From QYOJ01 sp964616825 (lineage in GTDB: Bacteria; Bacteroidota; Bacteroidia; Bacteroidales; FEN-979), in the NCBI GenBank assembly GCA_964616825.1, contig CAZTSX010000014.1, positions 14,828 through 78,827 of the forward strand: 64,000 bases of DNA, read 5' to 3'. The notes under the pieces are model-generated. The model saw nothing but the letters and a program-made list of their open reading frames with translations. It did no database searches and was not told the DNA's origin. A program made the translations under genes and the position numbers. Below are positions 15,657 through 25,277 of the stretch, piece after piece; positions within the stretch are counted from its first letter, which is position 1, and each line of letters starts with the position of its first letter.

Positions 15657-16592
15657 ATGCCTAAAACGACATTTAATGAATTGCTTGATGCCGGTGTTCA
15701 CTTCGGCCACCTGAAGAGGAAATGGAACCCGAGCATGGCTCCGTATATTTTTATGGAACGGAACGGGATCCACATCATCGATCTCTACAAGACCATTGCC
15801 AAGATGGATGAAGCAGCAGCAGCGTTGAAGCAGATTGCCAAATCAGGAAAAAAAATCCTGTTCGTAGCAACAAAAAAACAAGCCAAGGAACTGGTAGCTG
15901 AGAAGGTCAAAAATGTCAACATGCCCTATATGACAGAACGTTGGCCAGGTGGATTGCTTACCAATTTCTCGACCATCCGTAAAGCTGTCAGAAAGATGAC
16001 CTCTATCGATAAGTTGATGGTCAGTCCATCGTACAGCAATCTTTCCAAGAAAGAACGCCTTACCATTACACGTGAGCGTGCCAAACTGGAGAAGAACCTT
16101 GGGAGTATTTCTGACCTGAACCGGCTGCCTGCAGCGCTATTTATTGTGGATATCCTTAAAGAACACATAGCACTGGCAGAAGCCCGGAAATTGAATATCC
16201 CGACTTTTGCTATCGTGGACACTAACTCCGATCCACGGCTTGTCGACTTTCCAATCCCTGCTAACGATGATGCGTCAAAGTCTATCAAGCTAATTGTTGA
16301 AGTAATGGTGAATGCCATCGAAGAGGGTTTGATTGAGCGTAAACTTGACCGTGATAAGAAAGCAATTGAAGAAGAAAAAGAAAAAGAAGAATTAGCTGAG
16401 AATGAACTCAAATTGAAGGCGGAAAAAGATCTGGCAGATCTTGAGACCGATGAAGAGATCAAAATCGAAAAGAAAGATTTTGTTGATGCAAAACATTCCA
16501 AAATGAAAGCAGGCGACAGAAAAGATGAGGCTGATTCACCCAAAATACCACGAAAACGGATTACCAAACCCGCCGGTAAATCAAAACAGTAA
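15657..16592 (+). CDS. rpsB: 30S ribosomal protein S2
   Basis: Residues 1 to about 225 are a standard S2 (LLDAGVHFGHLKRKWNPSM, MTERWPGGLLTNFSTI, FAIVDTNSDPRLVDFPIPANDDA). The protein is 311 residues, about 70 longer than E. coli S2; the extra C-terminus is a highly charged Lys/Glu-rich helix-like tail followed by a basic end (PRKRITKPAGKSK). Extended acidic or basic S2 tails occur in Bacteroidota, but this one is long. It is followed after 6 bp by tsf, the usual order. Confidence 0.97.
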   Translation: MPKTTFNELLDAGVHFGHLKRKWNPSMAPYIFMERNGIHIIDLYKTIAKMDEAAAALKQIAKSGKKILFVATKKQAKELVAEKVKNVNMPYMTERWPGGLLTNFSTIRKAVRKMTSIDKLMVSPSYSNLSKKERLTITRERAKLEKNLGSISDLNRLPAALFIVDILKEHIALAEARKLNIPTFAIVDTNSDPRLVDFPIPANDDASKSIKLIVEVMVNAIEEGLIERKLDRDKKAIEEEKEKEELAENELKLKAEKDLADLETDEEIKIEKKDFVDAKHSKMKAGDRKDEADSPKIPRKRITKPAGKSKQ

Positions 16593-16598
16593 ATAGAT

Positions 16599-17432
16599 AT
16601 GAATATCACAGCAAAAGATGTAAGTAAACTGCGCCAGATGACGGGTGCCGGTATGATGGATTGTAAAAAAGCCTTGCTGGAATCAAAAGGTGATTTCGAT
16701 CAGGCAGTAGATTACCTCCGGAAAAAAGGACAAAAAGTGGCTTCCAAACGGGCCGACCGCGATGCAAATGAAGGGATTGCCATAGCAAGAACAAATACAG
16801 ACAAGAATTTTGGAGCTGTCGTGATGGTTAGCTGTGAAACTGATTTTGTGGGAAAGAACGAAGAGTTTATCCAGTTTGCCAATGATCTGCTGGATCTAGG
16901 TATCAATAACCAGTTGAACGAAGCAGCGCAGCTAAAACCAATGAAAGTGAGTGGCCTGACAGTTGAAGAAAAACTGAATGAACTCCTGGGGAAAACCGGA
17001 GAAAAAATGCAGGTAGCATCCTTTGAATCTATTGCAGCCCCTGCTGTTTTTGCATACAATCATCATGGGAACAGACTGGCAACAATTGTAGGCTTCAATA
17101 AAAATGATGTAGAAGGTATTGATGAACTTGGTCGTGAAGTAGCGATGCAGGTTGCGGCTATGAATCCTGTTGCTATTGATAAAGAGGATGTGGATCAGGC
17201 CATTGTAGATCATGAGATCGAGATTGGGAAAGAACAGGCAAGGCAGGCCGGAAAGCCGGAAGATCTGCTGGAAAAGATAGCAATGGGGAAGCTGAATAAA
17301 TTCTACAAAGAGAGTACCCTGATCAATCAGGAGTTCATCAAAGATAATAAAAAGAGTGTAGGACAATATATCAACGAATATGATAAAGAGCTGAAGGTAG
17401 TTGCTTTCAAGCGTCTGCAGCTTGGAGTATAA
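16599..17432 (+). CDS. tsf: Elongation factor Ts
   Basis: Guanine-nucleotide exchange factor for EF-Tu. The N-terminal module VSKLRQMTGAGMMDCKKALLES and the core TDFVGKNEEF followed by MQVAAMNPVAIDKEDVD are present. At 277 residues it is close to the E. coli length. It is the last gene of the ribosomal operon, with a terminator 20 bp beyond its stop. pyrH and frr, often next in other bacteria, are located 7 and 11 kb away here. Confidence 0.97.
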   Translation: MNITAKDVSKLRQMTGAGMMDCKKALLESKGDFDQAVDYLRKKGQKVASKRADRDANEGIAIARTNTDKNFGAVVMVSCETDFVGKNEEFIQFANDLLDLGINNQLNEAAQLKPMKVSGLTVEEKLNELLGKTGEKMQVASFESIAAPAVFAYNHHGNRLATIVGFNKNDVEGIDELGREVAMQVAAMNPVAIDKEDVDQAIVDHEIEIGKEQARQAGKPEDLLEKIAMGKLNKFYKESTLINQEFIKDNKKSVGQYINEYDKELKVVAFKRLQLGV

Positions 17433-17452
17433 AAAACCAAACATCTGTTCGT

Positions 17453-17490
17453 GAAGAGGCTGCCAGATACATATCAGGCAGCCTCTTTTC
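17453..17490 (+). terminator. Intrinsic terminator of the rplM-tsf operon
   Basis: Stem GAAGAGGCTGCC / GGCAGCCTCTTTTC with a 12-nt loop, ending in TTTT. It lies directly before the ubiE -7 box at 17493. Confidence 0.8.
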
Positions 17491-17492
17491 AG

Positions 17493-17500
17493 TAACTTTG
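17493..17500 (+). promoter_or_regulatory. Bacteroidota -7 box immediately before ubiE
   Basis: TAACTTTG is separated from the ATG at 17506 by only five bases, so transcription would start at or next to the start codon. Confidence 0.55.
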
Positions 17501-17505
17501 CAATC

Positions 17506-18216
17506 ATGTCCCCAAACAAAGATTCGGTTCGTACCATGTTCGACGAAATTTCGCCACGCTATGATTTTCTGAACCATCTTCTTTCATTTGGGATAGATCA
17601 CAGCTGGCGAAAGAGGGTTGTCGAGGAGATCAGAAGATGGTTTCATGAGCCTGCTTCGACCATTCGGATCCTCGATGTAGCAACCGGAACAGGGGATCTC
17701 GCTATTGCAGTTTCGACACTTCAGCAAGCTAGTATTGAGGGGATCGACATCTCCACCAAAATGATGGAGATCGGCAGAAAAAAAGTGAGTGCCAGAGGGT
17801 TGTCCGGGAAGATCGTTTTCCGGGAAGGCGAAGCGGAGAATATTCCTTTTGAAGATAACCATTTTGATGTAGTGATGGTAGCCTTTGGTGTGCGGAACTT
17901 TGAGGAGCTGGAACGCGGAATCTCAGAGATGAAACGAGTATTGAAACCGGGTGGTGTGATGTTGATCCTGGAGTTCTCTCATCCTGAACGATATCCGATG
18001 AAAGCACTTTACAGCTTCTATTCCAGCGTGATCATCCCGCTTTTCGGGAAACTGATCTCCCGGCATCGCGAAGCATATGCATACTTGCCTGATACGGTAG
18101 CTGATTTTCCTTCCGGTGAGGATTTTATCGCTGTTTTGAGAAAAATGGAACTGAAGGAGCCTTTTCAGATTCCCCTGACAGGTGGAATCGCCAGCCTCTA
18201 TTGCACCGAAAAATAG
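17506..18216 (+). CDS. ubiE: Demethylmenaquinone methyltransferase (UbiE/MenG)
   Basis: Final methylation step of menaquinone synthesis, using SAM. The 236 residues include MFDEISPRYDFLNHLLSFGIDHSWRK at the start (family hallmark), the SAM-binding loop ILDVATGTGDLAIA, the VMVAFGVRNFEELERG motif and LILEFSHPERYPMKALYSFY. Bacteroidota use menaquinone, so the menaquinone reaction is the relevant one. The gene lies between a terminator and porT, an adjacency I recall from other Bacteroidota. The promoter box is so near the ATG that the mRNA is likely leaderless. Confidence 0.95.
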   Translation: MSPNKDSVRTMFDEISPRYDFLNHLLSFGIDHSWRKRVVEEIRRWFHEPASTIRILDVATGTGDLAIAVSTLQQASIEGIDISTKMMEIGRKKVSARGLSGKIVFREGEAENIPFEDNHFDVVMVAFGVRNFEELERGISEMKRVLKPGGVMLILEFSHPERYPMKALYSFYSSVIIPLFGKLISRHREAYAYLPDTVADFPSGEDFIAVLRKMELKEPFQIPLTGGIASLYCTEK

Positions 18217-18217
18217 T

Positions 18218-18225
18218 TATCTTTG
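18218..18225 (+). promoter_or_regulatory. Bacteroidota -7 box for porT
   Basis: TATCTTTG immediately after the ubiE stop, 38 bp before the ATG at 18264. Confidence 0.55.
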
Positions 18226-18263
18226 CGACGAAAACCCAAAATAAAAGCGCCTGACCAGCGTTA

Positions 18264-19073
18264 ATGAATAAACAAAGCCGAATCCTGCCGTTGAAAAAAC
18301 TGAAATATATTTTCCTCCTCCTTTTCATCCCGGTTACCTTGATCCCGTTTAACGGATCAGGACAACGGTTTGGTATACCGAATATGGCTATGTACGACAA
18401 TGATAAGTTTCATTTCGGTTTTGTCCTGGGAGCCAATCTGAGTTATGCCACGATCAAACCCGTTCCTGATCTCACAAGTCTTGTGTGGGACTCCACATAT
18501 ATCCCCGATATCCTGCCGTTGCCTGATTCAGCTATGATCTTGTCAATCGAATCAGCTCCAACTCCCGGGTTTGTTATCAGTATCGTTTGCGATATGAAGA
18601 TAGGTGCCCATTTTAACCTCCGTTTTGTTCCATCACTTGCATTTGGTGACCGTGACCTGATTTACAATCTAAAGACCTTCAGAGATGGCGATACAACCCT
18701 GGTTAATATCACCAAACGGGTTCCATCAACCTATATCAACCTGCCGCTTGAAATAAGGTTTAAATCACGTCGGTACAGAAACTTTCGGACCTATTTGATG
18801 ACAGGTGTTCAATATACACTCGATCTGGCTTCACAGGCAAAAAAGCGGGAACAGAAAAGCTCTGATCAGAAGATTGTCAAGTTTAGTCAGAATGATGTGT
18901 ATATTGAAGCTGGTATCGGATTTGATTTTTATAACGAGTGGTTCAAATTCGGTGTTGAGCTGAAAATGATGTATGGCCTGATGGATGTATTGACTCGTGA
19001 GAATAATATTTATACAGACGGAATCGCAAAACTGAACTCCAAAGTCTTTCAACTCTCACTTACCTTTGAATAA
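18264..19073 (+). CDS. porT: PorT/SprT-like T9SS outer-membrane protein
   Basis: A 269-residue beta-barrel protein with a signal peptide or membrane-anchor N-terminus (residues about 12-32) and the PorT-family pattern of short strands, including FGFVLGANLSYATIKPV, STYINLPLEIRFKSRRYRN and YLMTGVQYTLDLAS. PorT is needed for type IX secretion in Porphyromonas; SprT is the Flavobacterium counterpart. The family call is supported by the ubiE neighbour and by several T9SS cargo proteins in this window. It ends in an aromatic-containing strand (FQLSLTFE), as in small outer-membrane barrels. Confidence 0.8.
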   Translation: MNKQSRILPLKKLKYIFLLLFIPVTLIPFNGSGQRFGIPNMAMYDNDKFHFGFVLGANLSYATIKPVPDLTSLVWDSTYIPDILPLPDSAMILSIESAPTPGFVISIVCDMKIGAHFNLRFVPSLAFGDRDLIYNLKTFRDGDTTLVNITKRVPSTYINLPLEIRFKSRRYRNFRTYLMTGVQYTLDLASQAKKREQKSSDQKIVKFSQNDVYIEAGIGFDFYNEWFKFGVELKMMYGLMDVLTRENNIYTDGIAKLNSKVFQLSLTFE

Positions 19074-19093
19074 GCTGTTTCCTTCCCTTTTTG

Positions 19094-19101
19094 TATCTTT
19101 G
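19094..19101 (+). promoter_or_regulatory. Bacteroidota -7 box for coaD
   Basis: TATCTTTG, 17 bp before the coaD ATG. Confidence 0.55.
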
Positions 19102-19118
19102 TTCAGTAAAGATGACGC

Positions 19119-19577
19119 ATGAGTAAAATAGCTGTATTCCCAGGTTCTTTTGATCCCATCACCAAAGGACATGAGTCGGTAATTCGACGGGCCAAACCAC
19201 TTTTTGATACAATCATTGTTGCGATTGGTGAAAATTCAAAGAAGAAAGGATACTTTCCGATGGAAAACCGTATCGGATGGATCCGAACCGTCTTTGTAGA
19301 TGATCCCATAATCAGGATAGAGACCTATGCAGGCCTGACCGTTGATTATTGTAAGAATGTGGGCGCTAAGTATATCCTTCGTGGCCTCAGAACAGCGGCT
19401 GATTTTGAGTTTGAAAGGAGCATCGGCCAGATGAATAAAGCCATGTTTCCTGAATTGGAGACGGTGTTTTTATTATGCGCATCCGAGTACGCTGCCCTTA
19501 GCTCATCCATTGTCAGGGAAATCCACAGGAACGGAGGAGACATTTCGCAATTTGTCCCTGCTGGTGTTGATCCATAA
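19119..19577 (+). CDS. coaD: Phosphopantetheine adenylyltransferase
   Basis: Penultimate step of coenzyme A synthesis: transfers AMP from ATP to 4'-phosphopantetheine. The 152 residues match the family: FPGSFDPITKGHESVI (nucleotidyltransferase HxGH-type motif TKGH), LRGLRTAADFEFE and YAALSSSIVREI (ISST-like C-terminal signature). It has its own promoter box and is followed by a spacer carrying a TTAATGACC repeat. Confidence 0.97.
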   Translation: MSKIAVFPGSFDPITKGHESVIRRAKPLFDTIIVAIGENSKKKGYFPMENRIGWIRTVFVDDPIIRIETYAGLTVDYCKNVGAKYILRGLRTAADFEFERSIGQMNKAMFPELETVFLLCASEYAALSSSIVREIHRNGGDISQFVPAGVDP

Positions 19578-19621
19578 ATCACCTGAAAGGGGCTAATTGA
19601 ATAACAAATAACGTTTTTTCA

Positions 19622-19639
19622 TTAATGACCCTAATGACC
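19622..19639. repeat. TTAATGACC array, period 9
   Basis: TTAATGACC at 19622 and CTAATGACC at 19631. The same unit occurs in four copies at 26041. Confidence 0.65.
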
Positions 19640-19648
19640 TCTTACATA

Positions 19649-21058
19649 ATGATACGGCAGTCTTATAAAATCCTGTTTTCGTTTATATTCCTTTTTATCC
19701 TGATTTCAGGCATCGCAGCCCAGCAGGTAACCGTTTCCGGTTCCGCTTCCGGTGCAGAAGGGAAAACGCTAAAATTCGTTACATGGGCTGACATGATCAC
19801 ATTCACGGAAGAGTTGGTTGCACAAACTACGATCGATTCATTAGGTAAATTCTCAGTGAGTTTCGAACTTCCTTCCACATCATATATCGCTTTAGCTATT
19901 GATCTTCATAGAGCGGGGCTCTATATGCAACCAGGCATGGTATATCAAATAAAGATCGCACAAATCAACAACAAAGATAACCTGGAGGTCAATCCGTTCA
20001 TTCTCTCTGAGGACATGGAGATCAAGTTAGTCAATCCGGGTGAAAACGGACTGAATTTCCGGATCAATACGTATAACGATAAATACAATCAGTTCCTGCT
20101 GGATCATTTCAATGCACTCTACCATGAACGGAAGAAGAGTTACCTGGATACATTTCAACTGCAGGTCAATGAAATCTTTTCTGGGATAGATCTGTCTTAT
20201 TTTCAGAATTATATGCGTTACAAGACCGCTGGACTGGAGCAACTCGCACACGCAAAAAGTCAGTTCAATCTGGCCAGTTCATACTTCATCGATCAGCCCA
20301 TACTTTACAAGAATGTTGAGTACATGCAGTTCTTCAACAATTATTTCACCAAGTACCTTACAGTTACTTCCAATATCCTCCGAAAGATTGACCTGATCTC
20401 TATAATCAAAGAGCCTGATCCTTATCCTGTTCTGATGAAAAAGTTAGCTGCCGACTCTGTTCTGAAGAATGAGAGCTTACGGGAGCTGGTGTTGCTAAAA
20501 GGGCTCTTCGAACTTTTTTATTCCAAACCGGAACTACAGGAGAACATCATCGGGAGCCTGGCGACGATTCGTCAGGAAAGTCCGTTCGAGAACAACAGGG
20601 TCGTAGCTGAAGATATGTATGATAAAGTCACAAAGCTAAGACCCGGAACAAAAGCGCCGGAGTTTTATCTTCAGGGACGGGAGACAGAAGGCTGGAAATC
20701 GTTGGAGGATCTCAAAGGAAAACCTGTCGTCATGAACTTCTGGACTACTTTTTGCGAAGAGTGCCTTGCTGAAATGGAACTTCAGGTTCCCCTCTATGAA
20801 AAATACAAAGATGAGGTGGAGTTTGTTAGCATCTGTATCAATAGATATTGGATTCAGATGAACTACTTTGCCAGGGTCAAACCGGAATTTGCCTGGTGGT
20901 TGCTTCATTACTCGGATAACACTGACTTGTTGATTGACTATGAGGTGAAAACATACCCTCTGTATCTGATTATTGACAAACATGGGGATACATATCAATT
21001 CCCGGCTCCTCCTCCAAGTGAAGGATTGGAACGGGTGATAGAAAGCATTATTCACTAA
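19649..21058 (+). CDS. Secreted TlpA-like thioredoxin-fold protein
   Basis: Start taken at the ATG at 19649, which opens a signal peptide (IRQSYKILFSFIFLFILISGIAAQ, split here as a hydrophobic run ending in AAQ); the upstream in-frame ATG at 19625 lies within the repeat. The 469 residues have a long N-terminal DUF4369-like beta region (to about 130), a helical middle and a C-terminal TlpA/AhpC-TSA domain (LRPGTKAPEFYL onward) with the redox pair in FWTTFCEECLAEM (Cys-Glu-Glu-Cys). Such proteins reduce or isomerise disulfides of exported proteins in the periplasm. secA follows after 25 bp. Confidence 0.85.
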   Translation: MIRQSYKILFSFIFLFILISGIAAQQVTVSGSASGAEGKTLKFVTWADMITFTEELVAQTTIDSLGKFSVSFELPSTSYIALAIDLHRAGLYMQPGMVYQIKIAQINNKDNLEVNPFILSEDMEIKLVNPGENGLNFRINTYNDKYNQFLLDHFNALYHERKKSYLDTFQLQVNEIFSGIDLSYFQNYMRYKTAGLEQLAHAKSQFNLASSYFIDQPILYKNVEYMQFFNNYFTKYLTVTSNILRKIDLISIIKEPDPYPVLMKKLAADSVLKNESLRELVLLKGLFELFYSKPELQENIIGSLATIRQESPFENNRVVAEDMYDKVTKLRPGTKAPEFYLQGRETEGWKSLEDLKGKPVVMNFWTTFCEECLAEMELQVPLYEKYKDEVEFVSICINRYWIQMNYFARVKPEFAWWLLHYSDNTDLLIDYEVKTYPLYLIIDKHGDTYQFPAPPPSEGLERVIESIIH

Positions 21059-21083
21059 TTGATTCAAAGAAATAAAATAGATC

Positions 21084-24000
21084 ATGCTTGGTTTTGTAAA
21101 AAAAATGTTGGGGAGTAAATCTGAAAGGGACATTAAGGAGATTCAACCAATCGTTGAGAAGACCCTGGAGATCTACCCAACACTAAAGGGACTGTCGAAT
21201 GATGAACTGAGGGCTATGACAGGTGAGTTCAAGAAGCGGATCAATGCATACCTGGTTGAGAAGGAGAAAGAGATCGAGGCATTGAAAGTTGAGATTGACT
21301 CTGAAGATGTGGCAATTGAGGAGAAAGAGAAGCTTTACGCAACGCTGGATAAACTGGATAAGGAGAGCTATGAACTCACACAGGAAATACTCAATGAGAT
21401 TCTTCCTGAAGTTTTTTCTGTAATGCGGGAAACTTCTCGCCGGTTTGTGGAGAAAGAATACCTGGAGGTGACGGCTACCGAAATGGACCGGGAGCTTGCT
21501 GCCACAAAAGAGAGTGTTGAGATTATTGGTGACAAAGCGCGCTATCATAGCTCCTGGATGGCTGGTGGGAACATGATCCGATGGGATATGGTGCACTACG
21601 AATGCCAGTTGGGTGGTGGGATCGTCTTGCATGAGGGGAAAATCGCTGAGATGGCAACCGGAGAGGGAAAAACCCTGGTGGCGACGTTACCCGTCTATCT
21701 CAATGCCCTTCCCGGGAAAGGAGTCCATATTGTAACTGTCAACGATTACCTTGCCAGACGTGACTCGGAATGGATGGGAACATTGTATGAATTTCATGGA
21801 CTGAAGGTTGATTGCATCGACAAGCATGAACCCAATTCCGATGCCCGCAGGCAAGCTTATCTGGCCGATGTCACATTCGGCACCAATAATGAGTTCGGAT
21901 TCGATTACCTGCGCGATAACATGACGAGTTTACCCGAAGAGCTGGTGCAGCGTGAACATAATTATGTCATCGTGGATGAGGTTGATTCCGTGTTGATCGA
22001 CGATGCAAGAACTCCGCTGATCATCTCCGGACCCACACCCAAAGGCGAGAACCAGCTTTTTGATAACCTGAAACCACAGGTAACCAAGTTGTACAATGCA
22101 CAGCGTAACCTGGTCAATAAATTGCTGGCAGAAGCGAAAAGTCTGGCATCCCAGCCAGATACCCAGGATAACGTGAAGAAAATGGGCGACCAACTATTGC
22201 GCTGCCATCACGGACTGCCAAAACACAAACCCGTGATCAAATACCTCAGTGAACCCGGGATGAAAGCATTGATGCAGAAAACGCAGAACTTCTACATGCA
22301 GGAGCAGTCGAAGAACATGCATATCATCGATGATGAGCTCTTTTTCGTGATTGATGAGAAAAATAACACGATTGAGCTGACGGAGAAAGGGATCGATCTG
22401 TTGACCGAATCTTACGAGGAGGCCAATTTCTATATTCTGCCTGATATTGGGTCAGAGCTGGCTGAGCTGGATAACCAGGACCTGAAGGATTCTGATCTGA
22501 TTGAAAAGAAGAATGTGTTGATGCGTGATTATTCCATCAAATCGGAACGGGTTCATACAGTTAACCAGTTACTGAAAGCTTATGCACTGTTTGAAAAGGA
22601 CGTTGAATATGTGGTGATGGAGAACAAAGTGAAGATCGTTGATGAGCAAACAGGCCGTATCCTGGAGGGCAGACGGTATTCTGATGGACTTCACCAGGCT
22701 ATTGAGGCCAAGGAGAACGTGAAGATAGAAGCGGCAACCCAGACCTATGCCACCATCACCTTGCAGAACTACTTCCGGATGTATAACAAACTGGCCGGGA
22801 TGACAGGTACTGCTGAAACCGAAGCAGGTGAATTGTGGGATATTTATAAGCTGGATGTGATTGTAATCCCAACCAACAGATTGATCGTCCGGGATGACCG
22901 GGAAGACCTGGTATATAAAACCAAAAGGGAGAAGTTCAATGCCTTAATAGAAGAGATTAAAGATTTGGTGGATCATGGCAGGCCGGTGCTGGTAGGAACG
23001 ACATCAGTCGAGACTTCGGAGCTTCTCAGTCGGATGCTAAAACGAGTCAATATTCCGCACAATGTGCTGAACGCAAAATTGCACGCTAAGGAGGCGGATA
23101 TTGTGGCTGAAGCCGGAAAGCCTGGTACGGTAACGATCGCTACCAACATGGCTGGCCGGGGTACTGATATCAAACTTGGCCCGGGTGTGAAGGAGGCAGG
23201 TGGCTTGGCAATTATTGGTACGGAACGGCATGAATCCAGGCGGGTCGACAGACAGCTAAGAGGTCGCTCAGGACGGCAGGGAGACCCGGGCAGCTCCCAG
23301 TTTTTTGTCTCCCTGGAAGATGACCTGATGCGAATGTTCGGATCTGAACGGATCGCAAAGATCATGGACAGCATGGGAATCGAAGATGGCGAAGTGATTC
23401 AGCATGGCATGATCTCCAAATCGATTGAGCGTGCCCAGAAAAAAGTTGAGGAGAACAACTTCGGCATCCGGAAACGGCTGCTTGAATATGATGATGTGAT
23501 GAACATCCAGCGGGAGGCTATTTATAAGAAACGCCACCACGCCCTCTTTGGAGACCGGTTGGCTGTCGATATCGCCAACATGATCTACGATGTATGTGAA
23601 GCCTCATCCATGGATTATCAGGACAATAAAGATTACGAAGGACTCAAAATGGAACTCCTGAAAGAGTTTGCAACCGAATGTCCGGTTTCAGAGAAGGAAT
23701 TCGAAACAATGAACAGTGACGATCTTACAAACATCGTTTATGAGACTGCTTACAAACGTTATAAGAATAAAAATGCAAGCATTGCCGAACGGGTTTTTCC
23801 AGTTGTTAAAAGTGTACTGGAAAATGAAAGCCAATATGAGAATATCGCTGTTCCGATTACAGATGGCCTGAAAACGATGCAGGTGGTTGCCAATCTGAAG
23901 AAAGCTTATGAAGACAAGGGGAAAGAGGTAGTGCTTTCCATCGAGAAAGGTGTAGTGCTTGGAATGATTGACAATGCATGGAAAGACCACCTGCGGGAAA

Positions 24001-24368
24001 TGGATGACCTGAAGCAATCGGTTCAGAACGCAGCGTATGAACAGAAAGATCCGTTGCTGATCTATAAGTTTGAATCATTTGAACTCTTCAAGTCAATGAT
24101 GATGCGGACAAACAGGGAGATAATCTCTTTCCTGATTATGTGTGACGTACCAATGCAAGCTGATAATGTGCAGGAGGCCCAGACACGTAAACTGGATCGC
24201 CAGCGGTTGAAAGAAGAGCGCTCAGACCTCTTGTCGCAGGCACATTCCAATACACAGGAACGTGGCAGGCCGCAGCCCATAAAGGTCGAGAAGAAAGTCG
24301 GACGCAATGAACCCTGCCCCTGTGGTAGCGGCAAAAAATATAAGCACTGCCACGGTAAGGCAAGTTAA
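21084..24368 (+). CDS. secA: Preprotein translocase subunit SecA
   Basis: The ATPase motor of the Sec pathway. At 1094 residues it has the longer Bacteroidota form (E. coli is 901), with an inserted charged segment after Walker A. Visible motifs: Walker A MATGEGKTL, the DEAD-box-like VDEVDSVLIDDARTPLI, GRILEGRRYSDGLHQAIEAKE, MTGTAETEAGELW, TNMAGRGTDIKLG and RQLRGRSGRQGDPGSS. The C-terminus carries the zinc-binding CPCGSGKKYKHCHG, which binds SecB or ribosomes in other bacteria. It is essential for export of all the signal-peptide proteins in this window, including T9SS cargo. Confidence 0.98.
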   Translation: MLGFVKKMLGSKSERDIKEIQPIVEKTLEIYPTLKGLSNDELRAMTGEFKKRINAYLVEKEKEIEALKVEIDSEDVAIEEKEKLYATLDKLDKESYELTQEILNEILPEVFSVMRETSRRFVEKEYLEVTATEMDRELAATKESVEIIGDKARYHSSWMAGGNMIRWDMVHYECQLGGGIVLHEGKIAEMATGEGKTLVATLPVYLNALPGKGVHIVTVNDYLARRDSEWMGTLYEFHGLKVDCIDKHEPNSDARRQAYLADVTFGTNNEFGFDYLRDNMTSLPEELVQREHNYVIVDEVDSVLIDDARTPLIISGPTPKGENQLFDNLKPQVTKLYNAQRNLVNKLLAEAKSLASQPDTQDNVKKMGDQLLRCHHGLPKHKPVIKYLSEPGMKALMQKTQNFYMQEQSKNMHIIDDELFFVIDEKNNTIELTEKGIDLLTESYEEANFYILPDIGSELAELDNQDLKDSDLIEKKNVLMRDYSIKSERVHTVNQLLKAYALFEKDVEYVVMENKVKIVDEQTGRILEGRRYSDGLHQAIEAKENVKIEAATQTYATITLQNYFRMYNKLAGMTGTAETEAGELWDIYKLDVIVIPTNRLIVRDDREDLVYKTKREKFNALIEEIKDLVDHGRPVLVGTTSVETSELLSRMLKRVNIPHNVLNAKLHAKEADIVAEAGKPGTVTIATNMAGRGTDIKLGPGVKEAGGLAIIGTERHESRRVDRQLRGRSGRQGDPGSSQFFVSLEDDLMRMFGSERIAKIMDSMGIEDGEVIQHGMISKSIERAQKKVEENNFGIRKRLLEYDDVMNIQREAIYKKRHHALFGDRLAVDIANMIYDVCEASSMDYQDNKDYEGLKMELLKEFATECPVSEKEFETMNSDDLTNIVYETAYKRYKNKNASIAERVFPVVKSVLENESQYENIAVPITDGLKTMQVVANLKKAYEDKGKEVVLSIEKGVVLGMIDNAWKDHLREMDDLKQSVQNAAYEQKDPLLIYKFESFELFKSMMMRTNREIISFLIMCDVPMQADNVQEAQTRKLDRQRLKEERSDLLSQAHSNTQERGRPQPIKVEKKVGRNEPCPCGSGKKYKHCHGKAS

Positions 24369-24370
24369 TT

Positions 24371-24398
24371 TACGATTAACGATTAACGATTCACGAAA
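24371..24398. repeat. ACGATTA array, period 7
   Basis: TACGATT, AACGATT, AACGATT, CACGAAA at 24371, 24378, 24385 and 24392, beginning two bases after the secA stop. Related units occur at 49916 and 54297. The rest of the 129-bp spacer before pyrH shows no feature. Confidence 0.8.
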
Positions 24399-24497
24399 AT
24401 ATCTCCTATGAAATATCCATACAAACATTGTTCATATCAACCGGAATGATAATAATGGATATTCCATTTGACCATTAAAATCAAAAATTATTATCAA

Positions 24498-25202
24498 ATG
24501 AAATACAACCGAATCCTCCTCAAGCTCTCCGGCGAAGCTCTCGAAGGCTCACAAGGCAATGGAATTGACTCGCAAAGGCTGGCTACTTATGCCGCCGAGA
24601 TAAAAACCATCAACAATGAAAATGTTCAGGTTGCTATCGTGATTGGTGGCGGGAATATCTTCAGGGGTCTGAAGGGCATGGAAGATGGATTTGATCGTGT
24701 GCAGGGAGACTATATGGGCATGCTCGCAACCATCATCAATTCAATGGCAGTTCAGGATGCACTCGCAAAACTTGGTGTCAAATCCAAACTCCTTGGAGGC
24801 ATTGCCATCGACCCTGTTTGTGAACGCATGAGTAGCAATCTGGCGATCGAATACCTGGAACAGGGGTATGTTGCCATCATCAGCGGAGGAACCGGTAATC
24901 CCTATTTCACTACCGATACCGCTTCAGCTCTTCGAGCCGTGGAGATCAAAGCCGATGCTATCCTCAAAGGGACACGAGTCGATGGCGTCTATACCGCCGA
25001 TCCTGAAAAAGATCCTTCAGCTACCAAATACGATATTCTAAGTTTCGACGAAGCCTATAACAAAGAGCTGAAGATCATGGACCTCACTGCGTTTACCCTT
25101 TGCAAAGAGAATAACCTCCCAATTGTTGTGTTCGACATGAATAAAGCCGGAAATCTGAAGAAAGTTGTGATGGGGGAGAAGGTTGGAACCCTGATGAAAT
25201 AA
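24498..25202 (+). CDS. pyrH: Uridylate kinase
   Basis: Phosphorylates UMP to UDP. I start at the ATG at 24498 because the 234-residue product then begins MKYNRILLKLSGEAL, the conserved family start; the frame extends ten codons further. Other motifs: VIGGGNIFRG, DYMGMLATIINSMA, GGTGNPYFTTDTA and the C-terminal VFDMNKAGNL. In most bacteria pyrH is directly followed by frr; here hicAB, an MFS transporter and a ROK kinase lie between them. Confidence 0.97.
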   Translation: MKYNRILLKLSGEALEGSQGNGIDSQRLATYAAEIKTINNENVQVAIVIGGGNIFRGLKGMEDGFDRVQGDYMGMLATIINSMAVQDALAKLGVKSKLLGGIAIDPVCERMSSNLAIEYLEQGYVAIISGGTGNPYFTTDTASALRAVEIKADAILKGTRVDGVYTADPEKDPSATKYDILSFDEAYNKELKIMDLTAFTLCKENNLPIVVFDMNKAGNLKKVVMGEKVGTLMK

Positions 25203-25211
25203 TTGCGCATG

Positions 25212-25277
25212 ATTGCCACTATTGCCATTATTGCGCAATCTTGTGCAATCGAAAATCATGTGCAATCCTGTGCAATC
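25212..25277. repeat. Composite array: ATTGCC units (period 9) then GTGCAATC units (period 10)
   Basis: ATTGCCACT, ATTGCCATT and ATTGCGCAA at 25212, 25221 and 25230; GCGCAATC or GTGCAATC at 25233, 25243, 25260 and 25270. The last units encode the final residues of HicB (stop at 25256-25258). Confidence 0.8.

Noticed and set aside
15926..16609. Long minus-strand open frame opposite rpsB
   Set aside because: It is a shadow of the rpsB gene: serine/phenylalanine-rich translation of the Lys/Glu codons on the other strand.
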